64,000 nucleotides of DNA from an uncultured Clostridia bacterium (GCA_947625245.1 CANQNO010000005.1:34415-98414), one strand, 5' to 3'; positions 7,329 to 16,983 are shown, counted from the stretch's first letter. Notes: generated by a model not told the origin, from the letters alone. Numbers and translations are program-made.

Positions 7329-9518
7329 ATGAAATTTACAAGACTTTTTGCGGCGGTAATCGCCGCGGCGATGGTATTTTGCTGTTTTGCGGCTTGCTCG
7401 CACGACGTAAAAAAACCCGATGATGCGGTATATTACACCGTAACTTTCGATCTTGACGGCGGGGTTGTACCCGGGCAAGACCTTTTGCAGGGGCTTAAAG
7501 TTTTAAGCGGCACGAAGTTGCGGCTGGAAAATTACAAACCCGAAAAAACAAATTATACCTTTAAGGGCTGGCTTTCGGGCGAAACCGAATACGCCGCAAA
7601 CGCCGAAATAACGGTAAATGCGGACATAGCGTTAACGGCTCTGTGGGAGATAATCCCCGTTGAAAAATTCACCGTAACGTTCGACCCCGCGGGCGGAACG
7701 CTTAACGGTTCTGCGGAAAGGCTAAGCCTGCAAGCCGAAAAAAATACCGCGCTTGATTTTTCGCAATACGTGCCCGAAAAAGACGAATATACCTTTAAAG
7801 GCTGGAAAAGCGGAGAAACCCTTTATACCGGCGGAACGTACACGGTGACAAGCGCAACGGACTTTGTTGCGGTATGGGCAAAAACTCTCTCCGCGGACGA
7901 AAATTTCGTATTCGAAGAGACCACAGAAAAAGACGGCTATATCCTTAAAGGTCTTACCGCAAATTCGACGATAACCGAAATTGTTGTGCCCGGGTATTAT
8001 CAAAACAAGCCCGTTTTGAAGATTGCGAACAACGTTTTCGCCTATAAAGACGATATCACCGCCGTCGATTTATCAAACTGCGACAAGCTTGAAGAAATAG
8101 GGGATTGGAATTTCAGCAGTTGCGGCGCGCTGGCTTCGGTAAATTTAGAGGGTTGTTCCTCGCTCAAAAAGATAGGCGACAGCTGTTTTCAGGGAAACTC
8201 AATCGCCGAAATAAATTTAAAAAGTCTTGCGGCTTTGGAAGAGATAGGGTCTAACTGTTTCCGCGGCGACTTCGGCTCTTCCCAATCCGATTTGCCCGTC
8301 GAAATACTTGATTTTACAGACTGCGTTTCTTTAAAAACGATAGGACAGATGAGTTTTTGGCATTTAACCAAACTTAAAGAGTTGGACTTTTCCAAAACTC
8401 AACTCCAAACGTTTGCAAGACAAACCATACACCTTTCTCCCGCGCTTGAAATACTCAAATTGCCCAAAACTTTAAAGCTTACTCACGAGGGGTCGGACGG
8501 CACTTTAGTCACCACGGAATTTTGCAGTAATTGTGAAAATCTAAAAGAAATTATTCTCGACCCGCTGAACATTTTTATGACCGTGGAAAACGGCGCGCTT
8601 ATGGACGCGGATGAAACTGTTATTTACAAATACGCCGTAAAGTGCGAAGGCGCAAAATTTACCGCTCCCGCAACCGTTACAACGGTAATGAACCGGGCTT
8701 TTTACAAGGCTACAAATCTTACCGAAATAGATTTCAGCGCAACTAAACTTACCGAAATTAAGAACTCCGCCTTTGCGGGTTGCACCAACGCCCTTTTAAA
8801 AGTGCCTTTCGGCGAGGACGGGACATACGCCGACAAGAGCGCCGCCTGCATTTTGGGCAGCAATTGGAACGACGGCGTAAAAGAAATCCAATACGGCGAA
8901 GCGGCAAAGATTTTTAAATTCACGACCGATTTGGTTGACGGGAAAAGCGTTACGGAAGCAAGTTTCACCTTTACGGCTTCGGCTGAATACGGCACTTCTC
9001 TCTCCCTCTCTCCCTGCACTTTGACGGTGAAATGCAACGGCAGCGAAATTACAGGCGATAACGGAAACTATACTGTAACTTTGCAAGACGGCGAAAACAC
9101 GATAGAGCTTATTGCAAGCTCTGGCGACGATACAGAGACGAAAACCTACAAGGTGAATAAAGTAGGCAAAGCCGAACTCAAAACCGATTTAGCGGACGGC
9201 GAAAAAGGCGGTAATTACAGTTTTAAGGTATGGGCTGAAAATTCCGACGGAACAAAGCTGGACATTAGCGGTTATACCCTTTCTCTTACTTTTGCCTGGG
9301 AAAAGAAAAACCCTCAACCCGGTGATTTCAAATCGTTAGATTTCGACGACTGTATAACTATAACTTACGATACAGAAAATAATTATTTTTTAGTAAATAT
9401 TAACTACGAAGACATTTACTATGTGCATTATTATATGTACGACAGTTATGCCATACAAATTCAGCTAAACGGATTGGATTGGAGTCCCATAGTAAAGATG
9501 TTGTCTTATACAGGTTAA
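7329..9518 (+). CDS. Lipoprotein with InlB-type, BspA leucine-rich and Ig-like repeats; first gene of B12 operon
   Basis: 729 residues. A signal peptide with lipobox FAAC places Cys at about residue 23. Two Listeria-Bacteroides repeats follow (about 35-100 and 110-180; KFTVTFDPAGGTLNG, YTFKGW). BspA-type leucine-rich repeats span about 200-510. One or more Ig-like repeats (about 520-690; TDLVDGKSVTEASFTF, NGNYTVTLQDGENTIEL) match repeats in the next gene. ATG follows AAGGAG by 6 nt. It is the first gene after the cobalamin riboswitch and 6 bp before the next, so it probably helps capture corrinoid at the surface. Leucine-rich repeats are unusual for a transport operon, and a direct binding role is inferred. 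Confidence 0.75.
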   Translation: MKFTRLFAAVIAAAMVFCCFAACSHDVKKPDDAVYYTVTFDLDGGVVPGQDLLQGLKVLSGTKLRLENYKPEKTNYTFKGWLSGETEYAANAEITVNADIALTALWEIIPVEKFTVTFDPAGGTLNGSAERLSLQAEKNTALDFSQYVPEKDEYTFKGWKSGETLYTGGTYTVTSATDFVAVWAKTLSADENFVFEETTEKDGYILKGLTANSTITEIVVPGYYQNKPVLKIANNVFAYKDDITAVDLSNCDKLEEIGDWNFSSCGALASVNLEGCSSLKKIGDSCFQGNSIAEINLKSLAALEEIGSNCFRGDFGSSQSDLPVEILDFTDCVSLKTIGQMSFWHLTKLKELDFSKTQLQTFARQTIHLSPALEILKLPKTLKLTHEGSDGTLVTTEFCSNCENLKEIILDPLNIFMTVENGALMDADETVIYKYAVKCEGAKFTAPATVTTVMNRAFYKATNLTEIDFSATKLTEIKNSAFAGCTNALLKVPFGEDGTYADKSAACILGSNWNDGVKEIQYGEAAKIFKFTTDLVDGKSVTEASFTFTASAEYGTSLSLSPCTLTVKCNGSEITGDNGNYTVTLQDGENTIELIASSGDDTETKTYKVNKVGKAELKTDLADGEKGGNYSFKVWAENSDGTKLDISGYTLSLTFAWEKKNPQPGDFKSLDFDDCITITYDTENNYFLVNINYEDIYYVHYYMYDSYAIQIQLNGLDWSPIVKMLSYTG

Positions 9519-9524
9519 ATATAA

Positions 9525-11333
9525 ATGAAATTTAAATATTTGATATTAAGTTTTGTAATCGCGGCGGCGGCGGTCTGTTTTACGGGCTGCAATAAACCGC
9601 CGTTCGCGTTTGCCTGCGACATTGCAGACGGCGCAACTGTTATAACTCCCGAATACTCCTTTGAAATTTCGGCTACTTACGGCGGCGAAAGGTGCGATGT
9701 GCGGGTTGCGCTGAACGGCATAATTTTAGAAGGCGAAAACGGCAAATACACCGCCTTTTTAAATAAGGGCGAAAACGAAATAACCGCAACCGCAACCTAC
9801 TCTGAATTTACCGAAACGCGAGTATATAAGGTGGTTTACCGCACGGATTTTGAAATTTTGACCGATATTGACGACGCGACGATCGTAAACGAAAGCATTA
9901 CCTTTGCGGCAAGCGCTACTTTTAACGGTTCGCCCTGCGCTTTGATTGCCGAAGTAAACGGCTTAACGGCAAGCGCCGCAAACGGAAATTATACGGTAAA
10001 ACTTAATAAGGGCGAAAATATTATATCCCTTACCGCGCGTTACGAAGATTTGACGGAGCGCACCGAACGGCGCATCGTGATAGGAGAATTTGACCTGCAA
10101 ACAAATCTCACCGAAGGCGACAAAACAGAAGCGGAGCTCTATTTCCGGGCGGCGGCGTCCTGCGACGGCGAGCTTTTGCCCATAACGGTTACATTAAACG
10201 GCAGGGAAATAACGCCCGACGGCAACCGTTATAAACTGACATTGGACAAGGGCGAAAACAAGATAGTGATCTCCGCGCGGAAAGGCAACATGCTTAAAAC
10301 CTACGAGTACACCCTGCGCTACTTAGACGACCCGCCTACGCTTGAAACCTCTTTAAAAGACGGCAAAACTTACCGCGGCGGCAAGCTGGGCTTTGACGTG
10401 ACGGCAAAGGACGGTTTGGGCGAAAAACTGCCTTATAACAACATTTCCTTTGAGGCGGATTGGAACGGGGGCGGCAATTTTTCTCCCCTCACTACCATAA
10501 AAAGGGTTTGGGACGACAGTACTTTAACGAGTTTTGAAATCAACTTCAAAAGCACGGAATTTCTTCCCCACGCAAATTCGCTTTTCGACTTTAAGGTTAT
10601 AGCTTGCGACGGCGCGGGCAGAGAGAGCTTTGAAGTTTACGAAATGACCTATATACCCGCCGAAAACGGCGAACAGACAGGCGAAGTTATATTTGCCCTT
10701 GAAGGGTTTTCGATAGGTTGCGGCTACTTTATAAAGCCCTGCCGCATACCCGTTTATGAGGGCGTGAACTTTGCTTTGACTTTGACGGAAATCATAGAAG
10801 AAAACGGCTGGACATATTCCCACACGGGCACTATTGAAAGCGGGTTTTACCTTTCGGGGATAAAGGGGCTCGATTTAAGCGGAAACCGTATTCCCGACGA
10901 GCTTTGGGAGCTTGTACCCGGACGGGTTTATCAATCCATGGCGCCCGAAAACGGCAGTTACGACCTTGCCGAATTCTGCTATGCGCAGGGCGGCGGCTGG
11001 ATGTATTCGGTGAACACCGTATATAAAAATTACGGCTTTTCGGACTACTATCCGCAGGACGGCGACGTGGTGCGCGTACAGTTCACCGTTGCCCTCGGCA
11101 ACGATTTGGGCGGCGGCGGAGCTATGGGCGGCGGCAATGTGAGCTGGCTTGGGGACGACCCCGACTACGGGGAAATTATGGAGTTGCTTGCCGATATCTC
11201 CCAAACTATCGAAGAGGACGGCGGCGACTCTACGGTTTACAACGAAGTTATAAACGATATTGCAAAGTGGAACATATCCCAAAAAACGATGGACGAACAA
11301 ATTGAAAAATTGAAGTCCGCATACGGTATTTAA
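9525..11333 (+). CDS. Lipoprotein with Ig-like repeats and DUF4430 (transcobalamin C-terminal-like) domain
   Basis: 602 residues. Lipobox FTGC puts the lipidated Cys at about 22. Three or four Ig-like repeats of about 85 residues run to about 340, each with a NGxxxxxxNGxYxxxLxKGEN pattern. A DUF4430 domain spans about 410-530, with GGWMYSVNTVYKNYGFSDYY and the DGDVVRVQFT strand. A helical tail follows. DUF4430 is the bacterial relative of the C-terminal beta domain of transcobalamin and intrinsic factor. Together with the riboswitch this supports corrinoid binding on the outer face of the membrane. The next gene starts 1 bp after the stop. Confidence 0.8.
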   Translation: MKFKYLILSFVIAAAAVCFTGCNKPPFAFACDIADGATVITPEYSFEISATYGGERCDVRVALNGIILEGENGKYTAFLNKGENEITATATYSEFTETRVYKVVYRTDFEILTDIDDATIVNESITFAASATFNGSPCALIAEVNGLTASAANGNYTVKLNKGENIISLTARYEDLTERTERRIVIGEFDLQTNLTEGDKTEAELYFRAAASCDGELLPITVTLNGREITPDGNRYKLTLDKGENKIVISARKGNMLKTYEYTLRYLDDPPTLETSLKDGKTYRGGKLGFDVTAKDGLGEKLPYNNISFEADWNGGGNFSPLTTIKRVWDDSTLTSFEINFKSTEFLPHANSLFDFKVIACDGAGRESFEVYEMTYIPAENGEQTGEVIFALEGFSIGCGYFIKPCRIPVYEGVNFALTLTEIIEENGWTYSHTGTIESGFYLSGIKGLDLSGNRIPDELWELVPGRVYQSMAPENGSYDLAEFCYAQGGGWMYSVNTVYKNYGFSDYYPQDGDVVRVQFTVALGNDLGGGGAMGGGNVSWLGDDPDYGEIMELLADISQTIEEDGGDSTVYNEVINDIAKWNISQKTMDEQIEKLKSAYGI

Positions 11334-11334
11334 A

Positions 11335-13191
11335 ATGAAAAAGCGGTATATGTGTTGCCTTCCGGCGTTTATAATTGCCGCCGCGGTCTGGGCGGGGGCG
11401 GCGGCTGTGCCCGCTTCGGCTTTTGACGGCACGGATTTAAATTCCGCAATCGCGGGGATCATTGAGTGGAAAAAATCAGAAGTCGGCTCCGACGCGGAAG
11501 GATTTCTTATAAACGATAAATTTTTGGAACAGGCGGGCACTACCCCCGGGGACTGGTATCCCGTAGGGTTAGGCAGGCTGGGAATAGCCGACAATCAGGA
11601 GGGCTATCTCGCCGTGATAAACGACAACGTGACAAAGAGATACTCCTTTCCTTACGCCCTCGATAAAGCCAAAGCCACGGAATGGCACAGGATCACTCTT
11701 TCCGTACTTGCATGCGGCGGCAATCCACGCAAAGCGGGCAATAACGGGGATATAGACTTAATTGCCGACGGCACATACAACCGCGCGGAAAACGGCGAGG
11801 GGATTTTGGGCAGGCAGGGAATAAACGGCTTTATCTGGGGGCTTATAGCCCTTGACAGTATGGGCTATGAGGTTCCCGACGGGGCTTATTATACCCGCGA
11901 CGACATAATTTTGAATATTTTGAACAGGCGGCTCGGCGACGGCGGCTGGGCGCTTACGGGGGAAACTTCTGACCCCGACATGACGGCTATGGCAATACAG
12001 TCGCTCGCCCCCTACTATAATTCTGAAAAGGTATATTCCTTTAACGCTCCGCACGGCGGAGAGACGGTTGAAAAAGTGCGCGACGCCGTTGACGGGGGGC
12101 TTAACTTCCTCTCCCTCGCCCAACTCGGCGACGGGGATTTCAAGAGCTGGGGCACGGAAAACAGCGAAAGCTGTGCGCAGACGATAATCGCGCTGTGCTC
12201 TCTGGGAATTGATATTTTTTCGGACGAAAGGTTTATTTCCGAAAGCGGCAAAACCGTTTTTGACGGGCTTATGAAATACCGCAACGCGGACGGCGGATTT
12301 TTGCACTCCGGTACGTACGACAGCGAAAACCCCTCCGCCGAACCCGGGAAATCCAACACGATGGCGGGCGAGCAGGCGCTTTTGGCTCTTGCGGCGATAA
12401 GCCGCTTTAAAGACGGGCAGAGAAGACTTTACGATTTCCGACCCGAACAGAGCGCGGAGCTGAAAGAAAAAACAGCGGCAGCCGAAAGCCGAATCGAAAG
12501 CCTGACCTACTCCTCGCCCCGCGCACGGATAGAAGAAGTTTACGGCTTTTACCTTTCGATAGACGGCGCGGAGAGAAGTTACGTTAAAAATTACTATAAA
12601 CTTTCAAAAATCCTTGCGGCGGCGGGCATACCTTACGCCGAAGAAAAGACCGAATACAACAGCGGCGACGCGGGCGTTATAACCCCGCTTGAAGAGTTTA
12701 CGGAAGCGGACAGGTCGGCGGCGGACGCTTTGCCCGAGAAGTTGACTACCGCAAACCGCGCGGAAGTTTTGAGACTTTGGAGAAAACTGCAAAACTGCTT
12801 TGACTTCGACGGAAAGGAAAGTTACGTAATAAAGCTCGATAAAGCAAAGAACGAAATAGAAGCTATTATGCGGGAAATAGACGACATAAAGGCTGAAATA
12901 AAGGAAAAACTTTATCCCTTTGACAAGATAAATTTGTCGCTGAGGGGCGAAGTACACAGGCTTTGCGACAGGTTTTTTGCGCTTTCGGAGTACGACCGCT
13001 CGCAATTCGAACAGTCCGACATTGAAGGGCTTTTAAAGTGCAGGACACAGATCGACAACCTGTACCTCGCGGTTTGGATATCTTCCGGTTGCGGCGTTGC
13101 GGCGGCGGCAGCGGTTGTGTTTATAATAATCAACATAAAAAGGCGCAAAAAGAAAAAAGCCCTGAAATATATGGCGGAGAGCGACGAGTGA
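11335..13191 (+). CDS. Membrane-anchored alpha/alpha-barrel (prenyltransferase/squalene-cyclase repeat) protein, intrinsic-factor-like
   Basis: 618 residues. A signal peptide ends near residue 30 (PASAFDG). Residues about 30-365 contain alpha/alpha-barrel repeats of the terpenoid-cyclase/prenyltransferase fold (GDGGWALTG, DPDMTAMAIQSLAPYY, ESCAQTIIALCSLGI, NADGGFLHSG). The catalytic DxDD of cyclases is not evident. A helical, partly coiled region spans about 400-575. A transmembrane helix (about 585-605) is followed by a lysine/arginine-rich tail. The alpha6-alpha6 barrel is the fold of the N-terminal domain of intrinsic factor and transcobalamin. In a B12-riboswitch operon beside DUF4430 proteins, corrinoid binding is the best guess. 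It overlaps the next gene by 4 nt (GTGA). Confidence 0.75.
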   Translation: MKKRYMCCLPAFIIAAAVWAGAAAVPASAFDGTDLNSAIAGIIEWKKSEVGSDAEGFLINDKFLEQAGTTPGDWYPVGLGRLGIADNQEGYLAVINDNVTKRYSFPYALDKAKATEWHRITLSVLACGGNPRKAGNNGDIDLIADGTYNRAENGEGILGRQGINGFIWGLIALDSMGYEVPDGAYYTRDDIILNILNRRLGDGGWALTGETSDPDMTAMAIQSLAPYYNSEKVYSFNAPHGGETVEKVRDAVDGGLNFLSLAQLGDGDFKSWGTENSESCAQTIIALCSLGIDIFSDERFISESGKTVFDGLMKYRNADGGFLHSGTYDSENPSAEPGKSNTMAGEQALLALAAISRFKDGQRRLYDFRPEQSAELKEKTAAAESRIESLTYSSPRARIEEVYGFYLSIDGAERSYVKNYYKLSKILAAAGIPYAEEKTEYNSGDAGVITPLEEFTEADRSAADALPEKLTTANRAEVLRLWRKLQNCFDFDGKESYVIKLDKAKNEIEAIMREIDDIKAEIKEKLYPFDKINLSLRGEVHRLCDRFFALSEYDRSQFEQSDIEGLLKCRTQIDNLYLAVWISSGCGVAAAAAVVFIIINIKRRKKKKALKYMAESDE

Positions 13192-13730
13192 AAAAAGATA
13201 TATTTGCGCTGTGCATTGTCATTTTTTTGGTGGTTTTGATTTGCACGGGCACAAAAATACAGTCGGTGGACGACTATTACCTTACCCATATAGACGACAT
13301 TAAAGAGGACAGCCAAACGGTGTTTTTAACGGTAAAATGCGATACCGTGCTCAAAAATTGGGATAAGCTGGACAGCGCGCTTAGATATGAAAAGTACGTG
13401 CCGGGCGACGGGTTTATTTTAAAGCGCACCGAATACGTGCTCAGGGATAAAGACACGGCGTACAGTATTCTCGACCGTGCGGTAAGGTACAATAAAATAC
13501 ACATGGAGTGTACCTACTCGGCAAATTATTCAAGCGTTTACGTGCAGGGCATCAACCAGCTTTACGAATTCAGCTGCGGCGAGCTATCGGGCTGGATGTA
13601 TATGGTGAACGGGGTTTTCCCCAACTACGGTTGCAGTAAATATTATCTTTCGGACGGCGACGAACTGGTCTGGTGCTATACCTGTGATTTGGGGCGGGAC
13701 GTGGGCTGCGATTGGGGGCTTATGAGATGA
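13188..13730 (+). CDS. Small membrane-anchored DUF4430 protein
   Basis: 180 residues from a GTG overlapping the previous stop, with GGAG about 9 nt upstream. An N-terminal hydrophobic segment (about 5-22, LCIVIFLVVLICTGT) is a signal anchor. DUF4430 spans about 65-170, with GELSGWMYMVNGVFPNYG and SDGDELVWCYTCDLGRDVG. It resembles the lone C-terminal beta domain of transcobalamin-type proteins and could close over ligand held by the alpha/alpha-barrel partner encoded directly upstream. It overlaps the ecfT start by 3 nt. Confidence 0.8.
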   Translation: MKKDIFALCIVIFLVVLICTGTKIQSVDDYYLTHIDDIKEDSQTVFLTVKCDTVLKNWDKLDSALRYEKYVPGDGFILKRTEYVLRDKDTAYSILDRAVRYNKIHMECTYSANYSSVYVQGINQLYEFSCGELSGWMYMVNGVFPNYGCSKYYLSDGDELVWCYTCDLGRDVGCDWGLMR

Positions 13731-14608
13731 GATACTTCGACAGACTCCACCCCGCCGCCGCGCTGGTTTACTTTTTGTTTATGATACTAACTGCTATGCT
13801 CTCTTTAAACCCCGCCGTAATAGTCCTCTGCTATCTTTCGGGCGTGATCTTTTGCGGAATACTTACGGGCTTTAAAAATCTTTTTAAAAGTCTTTTGTAC
13901 AGTATTCCGTTAACCGCCCTGATTGCCCTTACAAACCCCATATTTTCGCACCGCGGCGAGACGGTTTTGTTCTTTTTGAACGACAACCCCGTTACAAAGG
14001 AAGCCATTTTATACGGAGTTTTTACGGCGCTTATGCTTATGTCCGTATTCTATTGGTGCCGCAATTACAGCACGGTTATGACGACCGACAAGTTTATTTA
14101 CCTCTTCGGAAGGGCTATCCCAAAACTCTCGCTCGTGCTATCGCTTATTCTCGCCTTTATCCCCAAATTAAAGAGAAAATACAAGGAAATAGACGCGGCG
14201 CAAAAGGCTTTGGGCGTTTACGCCGCAAAGAGCTATGTGGATAAAATAAGGAGCAAAATGCGGGTATTATCCATACTTTTGACCGACAGCCTTGAAAACG
14301 CCGTGGAGACCGCGGACAGCATGCGGGCGCGCGGGTACGGGCTTAAGCACCGCACGAGCTTTGCTTTGTACCGCTTTGAAATTTCGGACGGGATATTCCT
14401 TGCCGTAACCGCCGTTTTGGGAATAGGCTGTATAGCCTGCATTGCGGCGGGCGGCGCAAACTTTAACTTTTACCCCGCGTTAAGCCGCTTAAACCTTTCC
14501 GCGGTAAGCTGTGCGCTGTACGCCTGTCTTGCCCTTTTGGGATTTATGTCGCTGTTCGTTGAAGTAAAGGAGAATATTTTATGGCGCTTATTGAAGTCAA
14601 AAATCTGA
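13727..14608 (+). CDS. ecfT: ECF transporter transmembrane component EcfT
   Basis: 293 residues with about six hydrophobic segments (LVYFLFMILTAMLSL onward). The coupling motif DSMRARGYG near residue 200 contacts the ATPase subunits in ECF transporters. The start overlaps the preceding stop (ATGA). It forms the membrane scaffold that links the S component to the ATPases. Its place between the B12-binding candidates and fused EcfA suggests a dedicated (group I) ECF module rather than a shared one. Confidence 0.88.
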   Translation: MRYFDRLHPAAALVYFLFMILTAMLSLNPAVIVLCYLSGVIFCGILTGFKNLFKSLLYSIPLTALIALTNPIFSHRGETVLFFLNDNPVTKEAILYGVFTALMLMSVFYWCRNYSTVMTTDKFIYLFGRAIPKLSLVLSLILAFIPKLKRKYKEIDAAQKALGVYAAKSYVDKIRSKMRVLSILLTDSLENAVETADSMRARGYGLKHRTSFALYRFEISDGIFLAVTAVLGIGCIACIAAGGANFNFYPALSRLNLSAVSCALYACLALLGFMSLFVEVKENILWRLLKSKI

Positions 14609-16266
14609 GTTTTACATATAACGGAGCCCAAACCGCGGCTTTGAAAGACATAAATCTTTCGGTGGAGAGCGGGGATTTTGTGCTCCTGTTCGGGGAATCG
14701 GGCTGCGGCAAGACCACTCTTTTGAGATTGCTGAAAAAACAGCTGCGCCCCGCGGGAAAGCAGGACGGCGAAGCGCTGTACCGCTTTAAAAACATAGCCG
14801 ATCTGGACGACCGCACGGCAGCCGCGGAAATAGGTTACGTTATGCAGAACCCCGACAACCAGACGGTCACTGACAAGGTTTGGCACGAGCTGGCGTTCGG
14901 GTTGGAAAGTCTGGGTGAAAAGAACGAAGTGATAAGGCGCAAAGTTGCCGAAATATGCGGATTTTTCGGCATAGGCGATTGGTTCCACAGGCGCACTTTT
15001 GAACTTTCGGGCGGGCAAAAGCAGTTGCTCGCCCTCGCTTCGGTGATGGTGATGGACCCGTCCGTACTTATTTTGGACGAACCCACGGCACAGCTCGACC
15101 CGATAGCCGCTTCCGAATTCTTCGCTTCGCTGAAAAAAATAAACGACGAGCTGGGCGTAACCATTATAATTGCCGAACACCGCCTTGAAGAGGTATTCCC
15201 CCTCGCCGACAAAGCCGTTTTGATGGACAAGGGAAAAATTTTTATGTGCGACGCGCCGCGCAACGTGGGAAAAAAGCTTTCAAACAGCGAATTGTCGCAC
15301 AAAATGAGCCTCGGACTGCCCGCCGCGGTAAGGCTTTTTTATGCGCTCGGCAAGACGGGCGACTGCCCGCTCACCGTAAAAGAGGGCAAAAAATTTATTT
15401 CGGAAAACTATAACGGAGATATCGCGCGCATAGACCCGCCCGAACAGTATTTAGGGGAAAGGCGGGCGGCGATGGAAGTTTCGGGCGGGTATTTCAGGTA
15501 CGAAAGGGAATTGCCCGACGTGTTGCGCGGGCTGGATTTGACAGTGTACGAAAACGAGCTGCTGTGCATACTCGGCGCGAACGGCGCGGGCAAGACCACT
15601 CTCCTCGCCGTTCTTTCGGGCGTAAAGCGGCTGTATAAGGGAAAACTTAGAATATGGGGTAAAAAATTGAAGGAGTACGGGGGAAATTCCCTGTACCGCG
15701 GCAACATAGCCTGCCTGCCGCAAAACCCGCAAAACCTGTTTGTGAAAAACACGGTGGAATCGGATTTGTACGAAATAACCAAGATTGCGGGATACGGCAG
15801 GGAAGAAGGAAAAAAGGCGGTTGAAGAGATATGCGCGAAGTTCGGAATTTTGCACCTTTTAAAAAGCCATCCCTACGACTTGTCCGGCGGGGAACAGCAA
15901 AAAGCCGCGCTGGCGAAAGTGCTTTTGATTAAACCCGCAATTCTGCTTTTGGACGAGCCGACGAAAGGGCTGGACGCCTGCTCCAAACGGGGGTTGGCGG
16001 ATATACTTAAAAAATTAAAAGACGAGGGAAAAACGATAGTGATAGTCACGCACGACGTGGAATTTGCCGCGGAGTATGCCGACAGGTGCGCGATGTTCTT
16101 TGACGGGCAAATAGTTTCGGTTGACGGCAGGATAAATTTTTTTGCTTCCAACTCCTACTATACCACCGCCGCGGCGCGCATGACCCGCCCGCTGTACGAA
16201 AATGCTGTTACCGTGGAACTTGCCGAAAAACTTTGCCGCATGAACGGAGAAAAGAGACATGGATAG
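14581..16266 (+). CDS. Fused ECF ATPase (EcfA-EcfA')
   Basis: 561 residues containing two complete ABC ATPase domains. Domain 1 has Walker A GESGCGKTT (38-46), signature LSGGQKQLLALAS and Walker B VLILDEPTAQLDP. Domain 2 has Walker A GANGAGKTT (from about 332), signature LSGGEQQKAALA and Walker B ILLLDEPTKGLDA. In most ECF systems A and A' are separate; here they are one chain. The start overlaps ecfT by 28 nt and follows AAAGGAGA. It powers uptake by ATP hydrolysis at the cytoplasmic face. Confidence 0.9.
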   Translation: MALIEVKNLSFTYNGAQTAALKDINLSVESGDFVLLFGESGCGKTTLLRLLKKQLRPAGKQDGEALYRFKNIADLDDRTAAAEIGYVMQNPDNQTVTDKVWHELAFGLESLGEKNEVIRRKVAEICGFFGIGDWFHRRTFELSGGQKQLLALASVMVMDPSVLILDEPTAQLDPIAASEFFASLKKINDELGVTIIIAEHRLEEVFPLADKAVLMDKGKIFMCDAPRNVGKKLSNSELSHKMSLGLPAAVRLFYALGKTGDCPLTVKEGKKFISENYNGDIARIDPPEQYLGERRAAMEVSGGYFRYERELPDVLRGLDLTVYENELLCILGANGAGKTTLLAVLSGVKRLYKGKLRIWGKKLKEYGGNSLYRGNIACLPQNPQNLFVKNTVESDLYEITKIAGYGREEGKKAVEEICAKFGILHLLKSHPYDLSGGEQQKAALAKVLLIKPAILLLDEPTKGLDACSKRGLADILKKLKDEGKTIVIVTHDVEFAAEYADRCAMFFDGQIVSVDGRINFFASNSYYTTAAARMTRPLYENAVTVELAEKLCRMNGEKRHG

Positions 16267-16966
16267 CGGAAAGGTGAAAATAATTAAAAAGACGGCGGCG
16301 GGCTTTGTTGTGTTTTTGCTTATACCGCTGACGGTCGCGCTCGGCGTGTGGCTTTTTAAGGACAGAAAGTACAACATAATTTCCGCGATAGTCGCGTTTT
16401 TGTCGTGCGTTCCATTTTTTATACGGTTTGAAAAGGGCGTAAACGGCGCCCGCGAGCTTGTGGTAATTGCGGTCATGACCGCCTTTTCTATAGTGGGCAG
16501 ACTTGTCTTTGCCCCTCTCCCCGGGTTCAAGCCCGTGACCGCGTTCACCGTGATTTCGGGCGTAGCGCTGGGACCCGAAGCGGGATTTTTGGTGGGAAGC
16601 CTCTCCGCGGTGGTTTCTGATTTTTTCTTCGGTCAGGGTCCCTGGACGCCTTTCCAGATGTTTTCCTGGGGGATATTGGGGTTTATTGCGGGAGTACTGC
16701 TGTTCCGTGCAAAGAAAAAGAACCTTTTATTAATATGCCTGCTCGGCGCGGCAGGCGGCGCGGCGTTCTCCCTTATGATGGACGTGTGGACGACGCTCTC
16801 CCTCGACGGCGGATTTTTGTGGCAAAGATATGTTGCGAACGTAATTTCAGGATTGCCGTTCATGGGCATATATGCCGCATCTAACGTCATTTTTTTGCTT
16901 GTTTTAACAAAGCCGTTTTTATCCAAACTCGAACGCATAAAGACAAAATTCGATATCTTTAAATAG
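16259..16966 (+). CDS. ECF transporter substrate-binding S component, probably for cobalamin/corrinoid
   Basis: 235 residues with about six to seven transmembrane helices. The segment FFFGQGPWTPFQMFSWGILG is characteristic of a family of S components found beside prenyltransferase-repeat and DUF4430 proteins. It overlaps the ATPase gene by 8 nt and is the last gene of the riboswitch operon. S components confer substrate specificity; cobalamin or a precursor is assigned from the riboswitch and partners, not from binding residues. Confidence 0.75.
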   Translation: MDSGKVKIIKKTAAGFVVFLLIPLTVALGVWLFKDRKYNIISAIVAFLSCVPFFIRFEKGVNGARELVVIAVMTAFSIVGRLVFAPLPGFKPVTAFTVISGVALGPEAGFLVGSLSAVVSDFFFGQGPWTPFQMFSWGILGFIAGVLLFRAKKKNLLLICLLGAAGGAAFSLMMDVWTTLSLDGGFLWQRYVANVISGLPFMGIYAASNVIFLLVLTKPFLSKLERIKTKFDIFK

Positions 16967-16983
16967 CCTTTAAAAACGTTAAA

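Noticed and set aside
7182-7478. 98-codon minus-strand frame over the riboswitch
   Set aside because: Covers the riboswitch terminator and the lipoprotein start; no ribosome binding site and no similarity.
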